From the NCBI GenBank assembly GCA_015478945.1, contig JABUQX010099082.1, positions 1-37,668 on the forward strand: 37,668 bases of DNA, read 5' to 3'. The DNA comes from Trachelipus rathkii (lineage: Eukaryota > Arthropoda > Malacostraca > Isopoda > Trachelipodidae). Position numbers and translations under genes: made by a program. The notes beneath the pieces are model-generated. The model was not told the DNA's origin and ran no database searches. It saw only the letters and a list, made by a program, of their open reading frames with translations. Position 1 is the first letter of the stretch. Each line of letters begins with the position of its first letter. This document shows, one piece after another, positions 1 to 11,990 of this stretch.

Positions 1-33
1 CGGTAATACTTCGTTCGGATCAGGTGTTGTTAT

Positions 34-85
34 ACGTTTTCGCATTTATCGTGAAACGCTCGCGTTTTCGTGCGCCGCTTCATCT
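34..85. repeat. Short dispersed segment shared with 19355-19405
   Basis: A roughly 50-bp segment containing TTTTCGCATTTATCGTGAAA, then a CG-rich stretch ending in GTGCGCCGCTTCA, occurs here and again near 19355-19405 inside LINE-B copy 1, in the same orientation. The preceding bases (CGTTCGGATCA here, CGTTCAGATCA there) also look related. The similarity stops where repeat R1 begins. It may be a fragment of LINE-B or a separate small element; I cannot tell which. Confidence 0.6.
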
Positions 86-900
86 AATAAAACTAGTTTT
101 ATTAAAGTTTAAAAAATAAAGCTCATTTAGCCTCACCTTGGAGGGGTGAATCGGGCCACCACTGAGGGGTGAATTGGGCCATCTATTTAAATTCCTCTTT
201 TATGTATAAATTCAATTTTATATTTTAATTTTTACTTAATATAGTAATTGTTTATCATATTAAAATTAGTAATAAGTAATAAAAATGTCAATAATGATAC
301 ATAAAATAAGAATAAAAATGTGGTGGCCCAATTCACCCCTCTTGGGGGACAAATTTTGACACTTTTTGGAATTCATATTTTTCATATAAATTTCATCTTT
401 TATTTTAATTTTTACTTAATATAAGTAACGGTTTATTATATTAAAATTAGCTATACATAATAAAAATGTCAATAATAATACATAAAATAAGAATAACAAT
501 GGTGGCCCGATTCACCCCATCATCAATTTTTATGGCAGAGTGAATCGGGCCAAGTTAGGCCCAGTGATTTAGCCACTAGTACTGCTTGGAACAAAAATTT
601 ACTTTGCCAGTTTAAAGCTAATATACTCAACTGAAAAAATAATTAAAATCCATCCACAATTTTTCATTTTATAACAAAGTTAAAAAAAACTCATTTTTCA
701 CAAGTGAAATTCTATTGAAGGCCATTTTATACCCTAATTTATTAAATTTTTAAAAAAATAAAAACTCTCTAGAATTAAATATAATCTAAATAAAACTTGT
801 AGTACTACTGTGTGGCTATTGAATGAGCAAAAAAAAAAAAATTTTTTTATTTACAGTGGACCGATTCACCCCTCTAAAAAAGGCGGGCCCGGTCACCCCG
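86..900. repeat. R1 repeat, copy 1 (six GGGGTGAATCGGGCCA-like motifs)
   Basis: An AT-rich block punctuated by a motif close to GGGGTGAATCGGGCCA. It occurs forward near 145, 165 and 538 and as its reverse complement near 322, 502 and 858. The outer motifs form a loose inverted pair of terminal type. Two direct units of about 160 bp, near 181-340 and 362-516, share stretches such as AATAAAAATGTCAATAATRATACATAAAAT. A second copy with the same order of motifs lies at 25351-26190. No coding potential is visible. It looks like a non-autonomous mobile element, but I did not find a clear target-site duplication. Confidence 0.7.
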
Positions 901-1828
901 CCTGATGCTATACATCCATCAGTATTCCTTACTGAGGTAGACACTTTGGTATCCTGCAAACTTAGAAAAATTACATTTATGTCCCTGGTCTAAATCATAA
1001 ATATGAGGAACAATAGTGGCCCCAGCACTGAACCCTGTGGGACACCACTCTTCACTATTTCCCCTTAATGAATTATTGCCATTTAGTTGTACACACTGTT
1101 TTCTATTCCACAACTACTTTTTAATCCAACCATGTACTACTCAACCTCACACATTGCAATAACTTCTTCATCAGCCTTATGTGGGGAACCTTACCAAAAG
1201 CTTTGCTGAAGTCTAAATATACCGTATAATAAATATCAACTGGATCTCCCTGGTCAATGTAGTTAGTAATGTATTCCATAAATTCAAAAAGGTTTGTCTG
1301 ACATGACCTACCCTTTCTAAAACCAAGCTGAGTCATATAATATCTTGCTATCTTCCAAATGTTTCTCTTTTGACCTTCCAGCAGAGGTGGGCACTTCGGC
1401 TCTTTAGTCCGCTAGTCCGCTCCGAGTGGAGTACCAGAATAGGTACGGACTAGCGGAGGTGCGGAGTCGTCAGGAAATTTGCGGACTTGCACGTGCGGAT
1501 CAAAAAAAGTTTCCACTCTTTTGTTCCGCACCTTTTTAAAAAATGAAAATAGAGTTTTCTTATTACGAATTCTTATTGGTTAGAATAAAGAAATATAATT
1601 TTTATTTTAAGTTTATAACTAATTATACTTTTAGTCTAAGACTTATTATTTTTAATAATTAAACTTCCAAAAATTATTTCAACCTCCTTAAAGGTACCAT
1701 ATATAATAAATAACATTTAAATTGATTTTATAGACTGAATGGCTATTACCCTCATCTATAACTTTAATTAATTATATTATTACTATAATAACTAGGGCAA
1801 TATCTAAATCAATTCTGTGTAAAAATCC

Positions 1829-1937
<109 letters not shown>

Positions 1938-2108
1938 TAAATATAAAATATTATTCTAGACTCTGTAGGAGTCGTGGCTTTCATGGATTCTACTAAAGTC
2001 TTGGACGAAATAGACCTTCTTATGGGTGGACAGGGTGGTCAAAAATATTTCAGAAGGAAGGCAGAATGATTTAGGTGAAGACCTTAAATTAGCAATGGAC
2101 TGCTGGGA

Positions 2109-2381
2109 GTGAACTACACCAGCACTCCTCCCACCAAGGACATCTTTCCCTTTCAGCATAGGCAGAATTTGTTGAACTTGTTCATAAAATATAATACACC
2201 TCTCCCTAGTTCTGCGGCTGTGGAGCGAATATTTAGTATTGGTGGGGATATTTTGAGGGCAAAGAGGTCAGCCTTAACTGCTTTTAATTTTGAGCACCTA
2301 ATCTTTTTGAAAGGTAATATGGATCTCTTGTCCTTTGAAGACGACATTGAGGAGGAAGTGGAAAATCTTGAGATTTTGTAA
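2109..2381 (+). pseudogene. hAT-1 transposase, C-terminal dimerisation region
   Basis: An open frame of 90 codons ends at a TAA at 2379. It contains YNTPLPSSAAVERIFSIGG followed by RAKRSALTAFNFEHLIFLKG, the classic C-terminal hAT dimerisation segment (LPSSAAVER.FS.GG, then RxxL...E.L.FLK). A short acidic tail follows (DDIEEEVENLEIL). The catalytic DDE part and the BED finger are missing. Upstream sequence from about 1956 may hold more decayed transposase, but I could not read it with confidence. The ATG at 2109 is simply the first in the open frame and is unlikely to be the ancestral start. The same dimerisation motif recurs in hAT-4, so the two elements may be related. Confidence 0.85.
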
Positions 2382-2534
2382 ATATTCATTCAATTTTTCA
2401 TATAATATTATAAATAAATTTTTTGTAAGGATATATATATATATATATTATTTAGTATTTAATATTAAAATCTTTTGTGAAGTCGCACATTATTAGCGGG
2501 AGACGTGCGGACTGCGATAGCGGAGTTTGATAGT

Positions 2535-2591
2535 CTTAAAGGTTTGTCTGACATGATCTACCCTTTTTAAAACAATGCTGGGAGTCCTACA
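2535..2591 (-). other. LINE-A fragment lying inside hAT-1 near its right end
   Basis: About 57 bp (AGGTTTGTCTGACATGATCT..., ...GCTGGGAGTCCTACAATAG) match the LINE-A reverse transcriptase segment seen at 8265-8325 and at 1290-1349. The fragment lies inside the hAT-1 boundaries and stops about 20 bp before the right terminus. It therefore cannot be host LINE sequence left outside the transposon. It matches copy A5 (GCTGGGAGTC) better than the adjacent host copy (GCTGAGTC). Confidence 0.85.
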
Positions 2592-3722
2592 ATAGCGTAT
2601 ATCCCACCTCTGCCTTCCAGTAACTTTTCCAAAACTTTTACAACCAGAGATGTTAAGCTAACTGGCCTATAATTTCCCAAATCTTCCTTACTACCTTTCT
2701 TATAAATAGGTACAACATATAGTTTTCCAGTCATCAGGGACATCACCAAATGTTATATATCGCTTAAAAATCAAACACAGTGCCTTTGCAATGCTGGTAC
2801 TACCATCCTTCAGAATTCTACCATATATATGGTTCAGTAAAGATTTAATAACTTTAACCTCAAATGCAAATTTTGTAAGTTTATTTACATACATACCAGA
2901 ACTATTAGTCTCCAAATTATTATCCAATCTTTCATTAGCAAACATTGATGCAAAAAAGGCATTGAAAATGTTGACTAACTCCTTATCTGAACTTACTAAA
3001 TTTTCATCAATTTTGATTGGGCCAAATGTCCTATTCTTACTTTTAAATTTATAAAAGCTTAAAAACTTCTTCAGGTCCTTGCTAAATTAATTTCTGGCTT
3101 TCTCTTTGGCTTTCTTATTGACTGTTTAAGTTCATTTCTATTTTTCTTATTTTCTAAATCGCCTTCCTTATTACTACCCTTGAATATTTTAAAATATCTG
3201 CACTTTTCATTGATTTTCTCTCTTATCTCTCTATTCCACCAAACAGGTTCTCTCTTCGCCACCCTAATGAGTTTATCTTGAAAACATGCTGACTGAATAT
3301 TCATCAAAATTTGCTTAAAATATTCCCACATGATAAAACAGTTTTGGTCTTTAAACTCTATCCCAATCAATTATACTAAGCATGTCTCAAAATTTTATAA
3401 AATTGCCATTTCGGAAATCTAAGATATTTTCCTTAACTTGCAATTTGGACCCAGATGTCACATTCACATTAAATCAAAAATATATTATGATCACTAAGTC
3501 CTAAATTCTCCTCAACTCTAACCTCATCCACCATACTTTCATTGTTAGTTAATATTAGGTCTAACAGTGCTTCATGTCTTGTAGGTTCATGGTTCATCTG
3601 GGTTAAAAAGATGTTGTATACAATTTATAAATACAGAAATTATGGTCCATATTAGACAAGGAATCCCATTGAATGCCAGGAAAATTAAAATCACCCATTA
3701 TGATTATCTTTTCTTTGTGACA

Positions 3723-4114
3723 AAATGATTAAAACAGTCTAACTTCAGAACATTATTTTTGTACAATACAATAAAAACTAAAATTTGTTAGGAATAATGA
3801 ATGTTTCACCTGAACTAAAAAATTACCAAAAATAGGTAGGGTATAAAAATGAACAACCCTATTTACCTTTTGGAGGGAAAACTTTTTTTTTTAAACCATT
3901 TGGAAACTCTGAAATATTGCCTATTAAAGACTGAGAATAATTATGTAAAGGATAATCAAAATAAGTTGAGTGTTGCTTCAAGTTCTGTGTTTCACTCAGT
4001 TTTTATAAATTTTTTATTAACCTTTGGTATTTTTTAAGTATTAAATAATCTTTTCCCAGATTTGTTTGTGTTTTGAGAATATAAAAAAAATTAAAATTGC
4101 ATTTATAGTTTCAA
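3723..4114. other. Non-coding spacer with a dispersed repeat (3726-3840)
   Basis: LINE similarity stops at about 3722. The first 110 bases (AAATGATTAAAA..., ...CTAAAAAATTACCAAAAATA) resemble 27147-27245 in the same orientation, with a 20-30 bp insertion in this copy. The remainder to 4114 is AT-rich; a 62-codon open frame there shows no family features. I see no gene. Confidence 0.6.
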
Positions 4115-6010
4115 TATCAGTACCAGTTTAGAGACTTTATCAAAAAACAAGGTAAAGTTAGGTGTGATGAGCTAAAGCTTGGTATATAGCAATGGTAACT
4201 GTAATAGTGGTGAGATAAAACTAGCTTTGTTACAGACTCAAATAAACTTGATAGCAATAAAAGTAACAGCATTTCAAATATTAAATGCTCATAGCCTTAG
4301 AAATAAAAGAGAGCTGATTAATTATACTATAAAGGAGAATCTAGACATTATTTGCATAACAGAAACTTGGGTTAATGAAGAATTGTAGAGTGACTCCTTT
4401 CAGGAATATGAAATGGATCGATATTCATTTTATACCAACATAAAGGAAAGAAGTGCAGTGGGATGGTACTTTATGTTAAAAGCAATATTCAATCTGTGTT
4501 AACGACTGTCATTGAAACTAATGATGATGTTGAATCTGTGTGGGTAGATATCCTTATGTGCAATAAATCATACAGAATAGGGGCATTTTATAGACCTCCT
4601 GGCCAGAGTCAAAAATTATATGTGGAAATGGTTTAAGAAATTGAGACAGCACACCACAGTAAAGAAAAGGGTATAGTCACAATGGGTGATTTTAATTTTC
4701 CTGGCATTCAATGGGATTCCTTGTCTAATATGGACCACAGTAGTTCTGTATTTATAAATTATATTCTAGACAACTCTTTGAGCCAGATGGTGCATGAACC
4801 TAAAACACACAATGCACTGTTAATATTTAATATTAATTAACAATGAAAGTATGGTGGATTGAGGTTAGAGTTAGAATTAGTGACCATAATATAATTAGAT
4901 TTAACATGAATGTGATAGGCCTATCTAGGCTCAAATTGCAAGTTAATAAGGAAAGGATCTTAGATTTTCCTAATGGCAATTTTACCAAATTTTGAGGCAT
5001 GCTTAGTATAATTGACCGAGATGAGTTTAAAGACCAAAACTGATTTATCATGTGGGAACATTTTAAGCAAATTTTGATGAATATTCAGTTATGTTTTAAA
5101 GATAAACCCATTAGGGTAGCGAAGAGAAAACCTGTTTGGTGGAATAGAGAGATCAAGAGAGAAAATCAACGAAAAGTGAGAAGATGTTTTAAAATATTCA
5201 TGGGTAGTAATAGGGATGATGATTTAGAAAATTATAGGAAAAATGGAAATGAACTTAACCAGTCAATAAGAAAGTCAAAGAGATAGCCAGAAATTAATTT
5301 AGCAAGGAATAGTAATAAGGACCTGAAGAAGCTTTTTAGCTTTTATAAATTTAAAAGTAAGAATAAGGAAATTGGTTCAATTAAAATTGAGGAAAATTTA
5401 GTGAGTTCTGATAAGGAGTTGGTCAATATTTTCAATTCTTATTTTGCATCAATGTTTACTGAGGAAAGATTAGAGAATAGTTTGAAGATATAGTTTTGTA
5501 ATGCATGTGATAAGTAGACATACAGAATTTAAATTTGAGGTAAAAGATATTAAATCTTTACTGGACAATATTGACCCAAGTAAAGCTGTAGGTTCTGATG
5601 GTATATATGGTAGAATTCTGAAGGATGATAGTACCAGCATTGCTAAGGCACTGTATTTTATTTTTATGAGATCAATACCATTTGGTGAGGTACCAGATGA
5701 CTGGAAAATAGCATATGATGTGCCTATTTATAAGAAAGGCAGTAAGGAAGATTTGGGAAATTATACCCGTTATCTTAACATCTCTGATTATAAATGTTTT
5801 GGAAAAGTTACTAAAAGGTTATATAGAGAAATATTTGGAAGATAATAAGATATTGTATGACTCCCAGCTTGGGTTTTAGACAGGGTAGCTCATGTCAGAC
5901 AAAACTTTTAAGATTTATGGAATACATTACATTTATGGAATACAGATTGACCAGGGAGATCCAGTTGATATTAGGTATATATTTAGACTTCAGCAAAGCT
6001 TTTGATAAGA
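4115..6010 (+). mobile_element. LINE-A piece A2, endonuclease to RT finger/palm
   Basis: Plus-strand LINE-A fragment starting just upstream of ORF2 (CAGTACCAGTTTAGAGAC). The AP endonuclease domain begins near 4270 with LNAHSLRNKRELINYTIKEN and the ITETW motif (catalytic Glu). GAFYRPPGQSQ lies near 4585 and GDFNFPGIQWDS near 4690. The linker PVWWNREIKRENQRK is at about 5130. RT motifs follow: DPSKAVGSDGIYGR (about 5575), [15 protein letters not shown] (about 5720) and LDFSKAFDK (about 5990). Stops and frameshifts interrupt it throughout. It ends abruptly at FDK, where an oppositely oriented LINE-A 3' end begins. Confidence 0.88.
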
Positions 6011-6357
6011 AGAAAAAGAAATATAGAGACAGTAAGAAGCCACATGGACCTATCGAGACTGTTCCAGTCAACCAACCAACCAAGCATGCTCTCATGAAAA
6101 TCCAGAAAGCACTTCTAGGCTTGTCAAATTCCTGCAACTAAAATCCACCAATTTGGCTTAGTCAAAAAAAATAATATATGATACCCAAACCATCCACATA
6201 CCTTAATAACTAAGTTATGGTAACATGCAGCATGACATTAATAATTACTGTAACTAAAAAACCAGCCAATTTGGCTTCGTTCTGTCTCTTGTATTGTTCC
6301 CCAACTTGTCATATACCTATCCCACCCTTTCTTAAATGTTTGCAATGAGTCACACTC
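6011..6357 (-). mobile_element. LINE-A piece A3: 5'-truncated copy, 3' UTR only
   Basis: Minus-strand LINE-A 3' end. Read on the minus strand it runs from the last codons of ORF2 (TTTAAGAAAGGGTGGGATAG) through a 3' UTR with two GCCAAATTGG segments to CTTACTGTCTCTATATTTC and a CT-rich tail. It matches the 3' ends at 12060-12330 and 23935-24095. A 5'-truncated insertion of about 350 bp is the normal product of target-primed reverse transcription. Both neighbours are plus-strand LINE-A pieces that do not join to each other. Confidence 0.85.
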
Positions 6358-7711
6358 ATTGGGATTCCTTGTCTAATATGGACCATAGTAGTTCTGCATT
6401 CATAAATTGTATACTAGATAACTTTTTGACTCAGATGGTCTAAGAACCCACAAGATACGATGCACTATTAGACTTAATATTAACTAACGATGCAAGTATG
6501 GAGGATGAAGTTAGCGAGTTGAGGAGAATTTAGGACTTAGTGACCATAATTTAATTAGATTTAATATGAATGTGATATCTGGGCCCAAATTGCAAGATAA
6601 TAAGGAAAGGTCATAGATTTCGAAGTAAGCAATTTATCAAATTTAGAGTTTATCAGCAGTACAACTGACTGGGATAAGAGTTTAAAGACCAAAACTGTTT
6701 TTATCATGTGGGAACATTTTAAACAAATTTTAATGAATATTCCAGTTAGTATGTTTTAAAAATAAACCCATTAGGGTGGCAAAGAGAGAAAACCTGTTTA
6801 GTGGAATGAGAGATAAGAGAAAATTAATGAAAAATTTAGATATTAAAAATATTCAAGGGTAGTAATAGGGAAGATGATTTAGAAAATTATAGGAAAAATA
6901 TAAATGAACTTAACTAGTCAATAAGAAAGGCAAAGAGAGAGACAGAAATTAATTTAGCAAGGAATAATAAGAACCTGAAGAAGTTTTTAGCTTTTATAAA
7001 TTTAAATTAATAATAATAGGACAATTGATACTATTAAAATTGATGAAAATTTAGTGAGTTCAGATAAAGGGAGTTGGTCAACATTTTCAATGCTTATTTT
7101 GCTTGTGTCAGTTTTTACTGAGGAAAGATTAGATAATAGTTTGGGAGACTAATAGTTCTTGTATGCGTGTAACAAATAGACTTACACTTACAGAATATGA
7201 CAAAAAAGATATTAAACGTTTATTAGATCATATTGATTTGATAAAAGTAAAGCTGCAGGCCCTGATGGTATATATGGTAGAATTCTGAAAGAGGGTAGTA
7301 CCAGCATTGCAAAGGCACTGTATTTGATTTTTAAGCGATCTATAACAATTGGTGAGGTACCAGATGACTGGAAAACAGCATATGCATATGTTGTGCCTAT
7401 TTATAAGAAAGGTAGTAAGGAAGATTTGGGAAATTATAGGCCAGTTAGCTTAACATCTCTGGTGGTAAAGGTTCTGGAAAAGTTAATGAAAGGTCATATA
7501 GAGAAATATTTAGAAGATAACAAGGTATTGTATGACTCCCAACACGGTTTCAGAAAGGGTAGGTCATGTCAGACAACCCTTTTAGAATTTATGGAATACA
7601 TTACTGACTGCATTGACTGAGGAGATCCAGTAGATATTGTATATTTAGACTTTAGCAAAGCTTTTGATAAGGTTCCCCACATAAGGCTGATAAACTTATT
7701 GCAATGTGGTA
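6358..7711 (+). mobile_element. LINE-A piece A4, mid-endonuclease to RT palm
   Basis: Plus-strand fragment beginning within the endonuclease (GGGATTCCTTGTCTAATATG). It reads through the LSDHN-type motif, the PDGIYGR and [20 protein letters not shown] motifs (about 7250-7460), HGFRKGRSCQTTLLEFMEY (about 7545) and LDFSKAFDKVPHIRL (about 7650). It stops at GCAATGTGGTAT. A8, at about 13583, starts with the same 40-45 bp (CCCACATAAGGCT...) and continues downstream. A4 and A8 may therefore be the two halves of one element into which 7712-13580 was inserted. Multiple frameshifts are present. Confidence 0.87.
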
Positions 7712-9936
7712 TCACACCTAAATCTTTTTCTTGGTCCACAGACTCAAGCCACTCCCCATTCATATCGTAGTTAAAACTTTTATTTGAGTAACCTAGGTGA
7801 AGAACCTTACACTTTTTACTATTAAAATTCATTTACCACTTATCTGCCCACCCAAGAAGTTTATCAAGATCATTTTGAATCTTTATGCATCCTTCACTAT
7901 TCCTAACTGAGGTGGCCACTTTGGTATCATCTGCAAACTTAGAAACCTTGCATTTAAGTCCCTGGTCTAAATCATTTATGTATATGAGGAACAATAGTGG
8001 CCCCAGCACTGAACCCTGTGGGACATCACTCTTCACTATTTCCCATGATGATTTATTCCCATTTAGTTGTACACACTGTTTTCTATTTCGCAACCACTCT
8101 TTAATCCAACCATGTACCACTCCACCTATACCACATTGCAATAACTTTTTCATCAGCCTTATGTGGGGAACCTTATCAAAAGCTTTACTAAAAGTCTAAA
8201 TATACAATATCAACTGGATCTCCTCGGTCAATGCAGTCAGTAATGTATTTCATAAATTCTAAAAGGTTTGTCTGACATGACCTACCCTTTCTGAAACCAT
8301 GCTGGGAGTCATACAATACCTTGTTATCTTCTAAATATTTCTCTATATGACCTTTCAGTAACTTTTTCAGAACCTTTACAACCAGAGATGTTAAGCTAAC
8401 TGGCCTATAATTTCCCAAATCTTCCTTACTACCTTTCTTATAAATAGGCACAACATATGCTGTTTTCCAGTCATCTAGTACCTCACCAAATGTTATAGAT
8501 CGCTTAAAAATCAAATACAGTGCCTTTGCAATGCTTAAACTACCCTCTTTCAGAATTCTACCATATATATACCATCAGGGCCTGCAGCTTTACTTGGATC
8601 AATATGATCTAATAAACGTTTAATATCTTTTACATCAAATTCAAATTCTGTAAGTCTATTTGTTACATGCATACAAGAACTATTAGTCTCCAAACTATTA
8701 TCTAATCTTTCCTCTGTAAACACTGAAGCAAAATAAGCATTGAAAATGTTGACCAACTCCTTATCTGAACTCACTAAATTTTCATCAATTTTAATTGGAC
8801 CAATTGTCCTATTCTTACTTTTAAATTTATAAAAGCTAAAAAACTTCTTCAGGTTCTTATTACTATTCCTTGCTAAATTAATTTCTGCCTCTCTCTTTGC
8901 CTTTCTTATTGACTGGTTAAGTTCATTTCTATTTTTCCTATAGTTTTCTAAATCATCTTCCCTATTACTACCCTTGAATATTTTAAAACATCTGCGCTTT
9001 TCATTAATTTTCTCTCTTATCTCTCTATTCCACCAAACAGGTTTTCTCTTAGCCACCCTAATGGGTTTATCTTTAAAACATACTGACTGAATATTCCTTA
9101 AAATTGCTTAAAATGTTCCCACATGATAAAACAGTTTTGGTCTTTAAACTCTTTATCCCAGTCTGTTGTACTAAGCATGTCTCGATATTTGGTAAAGATC
9201 GTTTCCTTATTAACTTGCAATTTGGGCCCAGATGTCACATTCATATTAAATCTAATTATATTATGGTCACTAAGTCCTAAATTCTCCTCAACTCTAACTT
9301 CATCCACCATACTTTCATCATTAGTTAATATTAAGTCTAATAGTGCATCGTATCTTGTGGGTTCTTTGACCATCTGGGTCAAAAAATTATCTGGTATACA
9401 ATTTATGAATGCAAAACTACTATGGTCCATATTAGACAAGGAATCCCATGAATGCCAGGAAAATTAAAATCACCCATTATGACTATACCTTTTTCTTTAC
9501 TGTGACATGCTGTCTCAATCTCTTTCACAATTTCTGCGTCTAATTCTTGACTCTGGCCAGGATGTCTATAAAATGCCCCTATTCTATATGATTTATTGTA
9601 TATAAGGATATCTACCCACACCGATTCAATATCATGATTAATTTTAAAGTCAGTCATTAATACAGATTGAATATTGCTTTTAACATAAAGAGCCACACCA
9701 CCACCCTTCTTTCCTCTACGCTGGTATAAATAAAGTGAATATCCCTCTATTTCATATTCCTGAAAGGAGTCTCCATATAATTCTTCATTAACCCATTCCT
9801 CAGTTATGCAAATAATGTCTAGATTCTCATTTATGGTATAACTAATCAGCTCATCTTTTTTATTTCTAAGGCTATGAGCATTTGTGTAAAAAACATTTGA
9901 TACTCGAAATGCTGTTATTTTTATTGCTATCATCAT
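7712..9936 (-). pseudogene. LINE-A ORF2 (A5): AP endonuclease plus reverse transcriptase
   Basis: ORF2 of a CR1-type LINE, which would nick target DNA and reverse-transcribe the LINE RNA. Reading from 9936 down, the endonuclease shows NAHSLRNKKDELISYTINEN, ICITEEWVNEEL (catalytic Glu), GAFYRHPGQSQE, GDFNFPG (about 9465) and LGLSDHNII (catalytic Asp/His, about 9280). A basic linker (KPVWWNREIREKINEKRR, about 9040) precedes the RT. RT motifs are DPSKAAGPDGIY (about 8580), [48 protein letters not shown] (about 8020) and FADDTKVATS (catalytic Asp pair, about 7930). Frame breaks occur near 9440, 9075, 8530 and 8170. An in-frame stop at about 7832 falls where other copies read WQMNFNSKK. The C-terminal end is cut at EKDLGV by the inversion break. 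Confidence 0.92.
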
Positions 9937-10131
9937 TATTTAAACCTGTAACAACATTAGTTTTATTTATCTCCCCACTATCACAGTTACCATTGCTATT
10001 ATTTGTATCCAGATTTAGCCCACCACCCCCAACTTTACCTAGTTTTTTTGCTAAACAAGTCTCCAAACTGGTACTGAAAAGCTCCAACACCTTTACGACT
10101 CAAGTGAACTCCATCTGCTGCAAAAAGATCT

Positions 10132-10998
10132 TTATCGAAATTCTCCCCACAAATCCAAAAACCTAATATTTTCTGAAAAACATAATTTCCTAACCCTTTC
10201 ATTTACACCTAAAGCCCTACTCCCCCATTCCTGACCTGCACCTAACCTAGGTAAAATCCCAGAAATCATGCACCTTCTTCCACTAGCTTTCATCTTCTGA
10301 ATCAATCTCCTATAATCTGCTATTAATTCTTCTGACCTTCTATGCCCTATATCATTTGTACCCACATGCACAATCACATCTGAATCAACATTTGTAGAAT
10401 CAATCTCTCTATCTATTCTATCCACGATATCACTCACTCTGGCACCTGGATAACATACTCTCAATCGTTTTTTTTATTCTTATTTTGAAAAGTCCTATCT
10501 AGAGTATCGTATCATAGAGTCTCAATTGGCAATTTATCCAATCTTCCCTTCAGAAAACTCAACATTACCATTGGCACTCTCTGATCCCTCCCCATCTGGA
10601 AGACAGTCGAACCTGTTACTGCAGGTCAAAGGCTGACTGACTTTCGAGATCCTCATCTTTAAATCATTATTTCTAGTTTCTACAACTCTATATTCATCTG
10701 CAGACCTATTATACCCTACTTTATCCTTTTCCCTCTCATCTTCCTGCCTAGGTGAATCACTATTCCTGTCTACCCCTATATCCCGCTCCCTCCTTGCCTC
10801 GACATCCCTACTAACTTTTTTCCTAACACTTCCCTCCTTTCTCAACTCAAATACTTCTTCTTTCAATCCATTCATATTTTCACTCAGTCTTGCAATCTCC
10901 TTCCTTAACAACACATTCTCTGCATTCAAATCACAAGCAGGGCATCTATTCACATATTCACCTCTTACAGTCCCACAGATATCACACAGAGCATACAT
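10132..10998 (-). pseudogene. LINE-A ORF1: zinc-binding N-terminus, coiled coil and SGNH esterase
   Basis: ORF1 of CR1-type LINEs commonly carries a zinc-binding motif and a GDSL/SGNH esterase that is thought to assist membrane or RNP functions. The first part (10998-10534) starts MYALCDICGTVRGEYVNRCPACD, a Cys-x2-Cys...Cys-x2-Cys finger, followed by a heptad-rich helix (LLRKEIARLSENMNGLKEEV) and a charged linker. The second part (10464-10132) holds CYPGARVSDIVDRI and VIVHVGTNDIG, the GxND block, then SGILPRLG and a C-terminal FLDLWGEF. Between them the catalytic-serine block can be read as DSMIR at about 10507-10521 but in another frame, and the preceding Gly codon is a stop. At least one frameshift therefore separates the two halves. 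The 5' start fits the conserved Met before CDICG. Confidence 0.88.
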
Positions 10999-11526
10999 AC
11001 TTTAAGTTATTATTAGCTTACTAACCTGTACCTATTATTTTACCAACTACAGTTTAAATATCACTAAAGCCTAAAAAAGAAATAAACTACTCTCTTTAAA
11101 ATAGATTAAAAATTTAAACAATTTATTTAGCTTAGCCTAGGCCAGGGATATATAAAAGTTATAAGGTAGGCTTAACTGTAGTCTGTGACTGGAAAACCTA
11201 ATTTAATTTAAATTATCACTAAATTAAAGTAACAATTAATAAAGACTGTATTTAAATACAGAAAGTCTATTTAAGAATCCAAATAAACCCAGACACAGAA
11301 AACAGTAAAACTCTTACCTATGTTAGCCTAGGGTTAGGCTATCAAATTTAAATTATCACAAAATTAATATAACAATTGTTAATGACTGTAGTTATATACA
11401 CAGCAGTAGTGTAATTAGAAACACAACACTAATTTGTTTACTAAATTCACTTTCAAATACACAAATTATATTAATAAAATTGGAGAGCAAAAATTAACAC
11501 AACCTCACTCACTGGTCACTCACTGA
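10999..11526 (-). other. LINE-A 5' UTR with imperfect tandem units
   Basis: Non-coding, AT-rich sequence upstream of ORF1 on the minus strand. TTTAAATTATCAC-type blocks recur at about 11053, 11207 and 11347, and TAGCCTAGG recurs near 11133 and 11325. This suggests two to three units of about 140-155 bp. Tandem 5' UTR units often act as LINE promoters; that role is inferred here. The end at 11526 abuts the sense 3' half A6. Confidence 0.7.
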
Positions 11527-11990
11527 TATGTATAATGGCTATGTTAGGCCAGTAATAGAGTATTGTGCACAAGTTTGGGCCCCTTATTTAAAGAAAGACT
11601 TAGATATGCTAGAGAGAGTGCAACGTAGAGCAACAAGGATGATTTCTGGGTTTGAGGGTAAGAGCTATGAGGAGAGGCTGAAGGAGTTAGGAATGTTTTC
11701 TGTGGAAAGGTGATTTCTCAGAGGGAACATGATACAAGTCTACAAAATATTTACATCTACTGATAATACAGACCAATAAATTTTTCATAGTAGAGCATGG
11801 ACAGGTGACCAGGGGGCATAATAAGAAAATTAAGAAGAAAGCATGCCATCTTGATATAAGAAAGCATGCATTCAGTAATAGGGTTGTTAAATTTTGGAAT
11901 AGTCTGCCACAGGAGGTTGTTGAGTGTGACTCGATTGCAACATTTAAGAAAGGGTTGGATAGGTATATGGATGGGTTGGGTATCATATAA
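11527..11990 (+). pseudogene. LINE-A ORF2 C-terminal domain (A6)
   Basis: The sense 3' half of the inverted copy. It reads YNGYVRPVIEYCAQVWAPYL, LERVQRRATRMISGFEGKSY and MFSVERR-type sequence, with a TGA at about 11711 replacing an Arg codon. A shifted stretch follows, then HLDIRKHAFSNRVVKFWNSL and QEVVECDSIATFKKGLDRYM, ending with the ORF2 stop TAA at 11988. This post-RT region is typical of CR1, L2 and L3 LINEs and contains the basic segment before the 3' UTR. The same C-terminal end is present on the minus strand in A7 (12330-12656). Confidence 0.9.

Noticed and set aside
5895..6137. Minus-strand 80-codon frame
   Set aside because: It spans the joint between LINE-A pieces A2 and A3 and reads antisense LINE plus 3' UTR.
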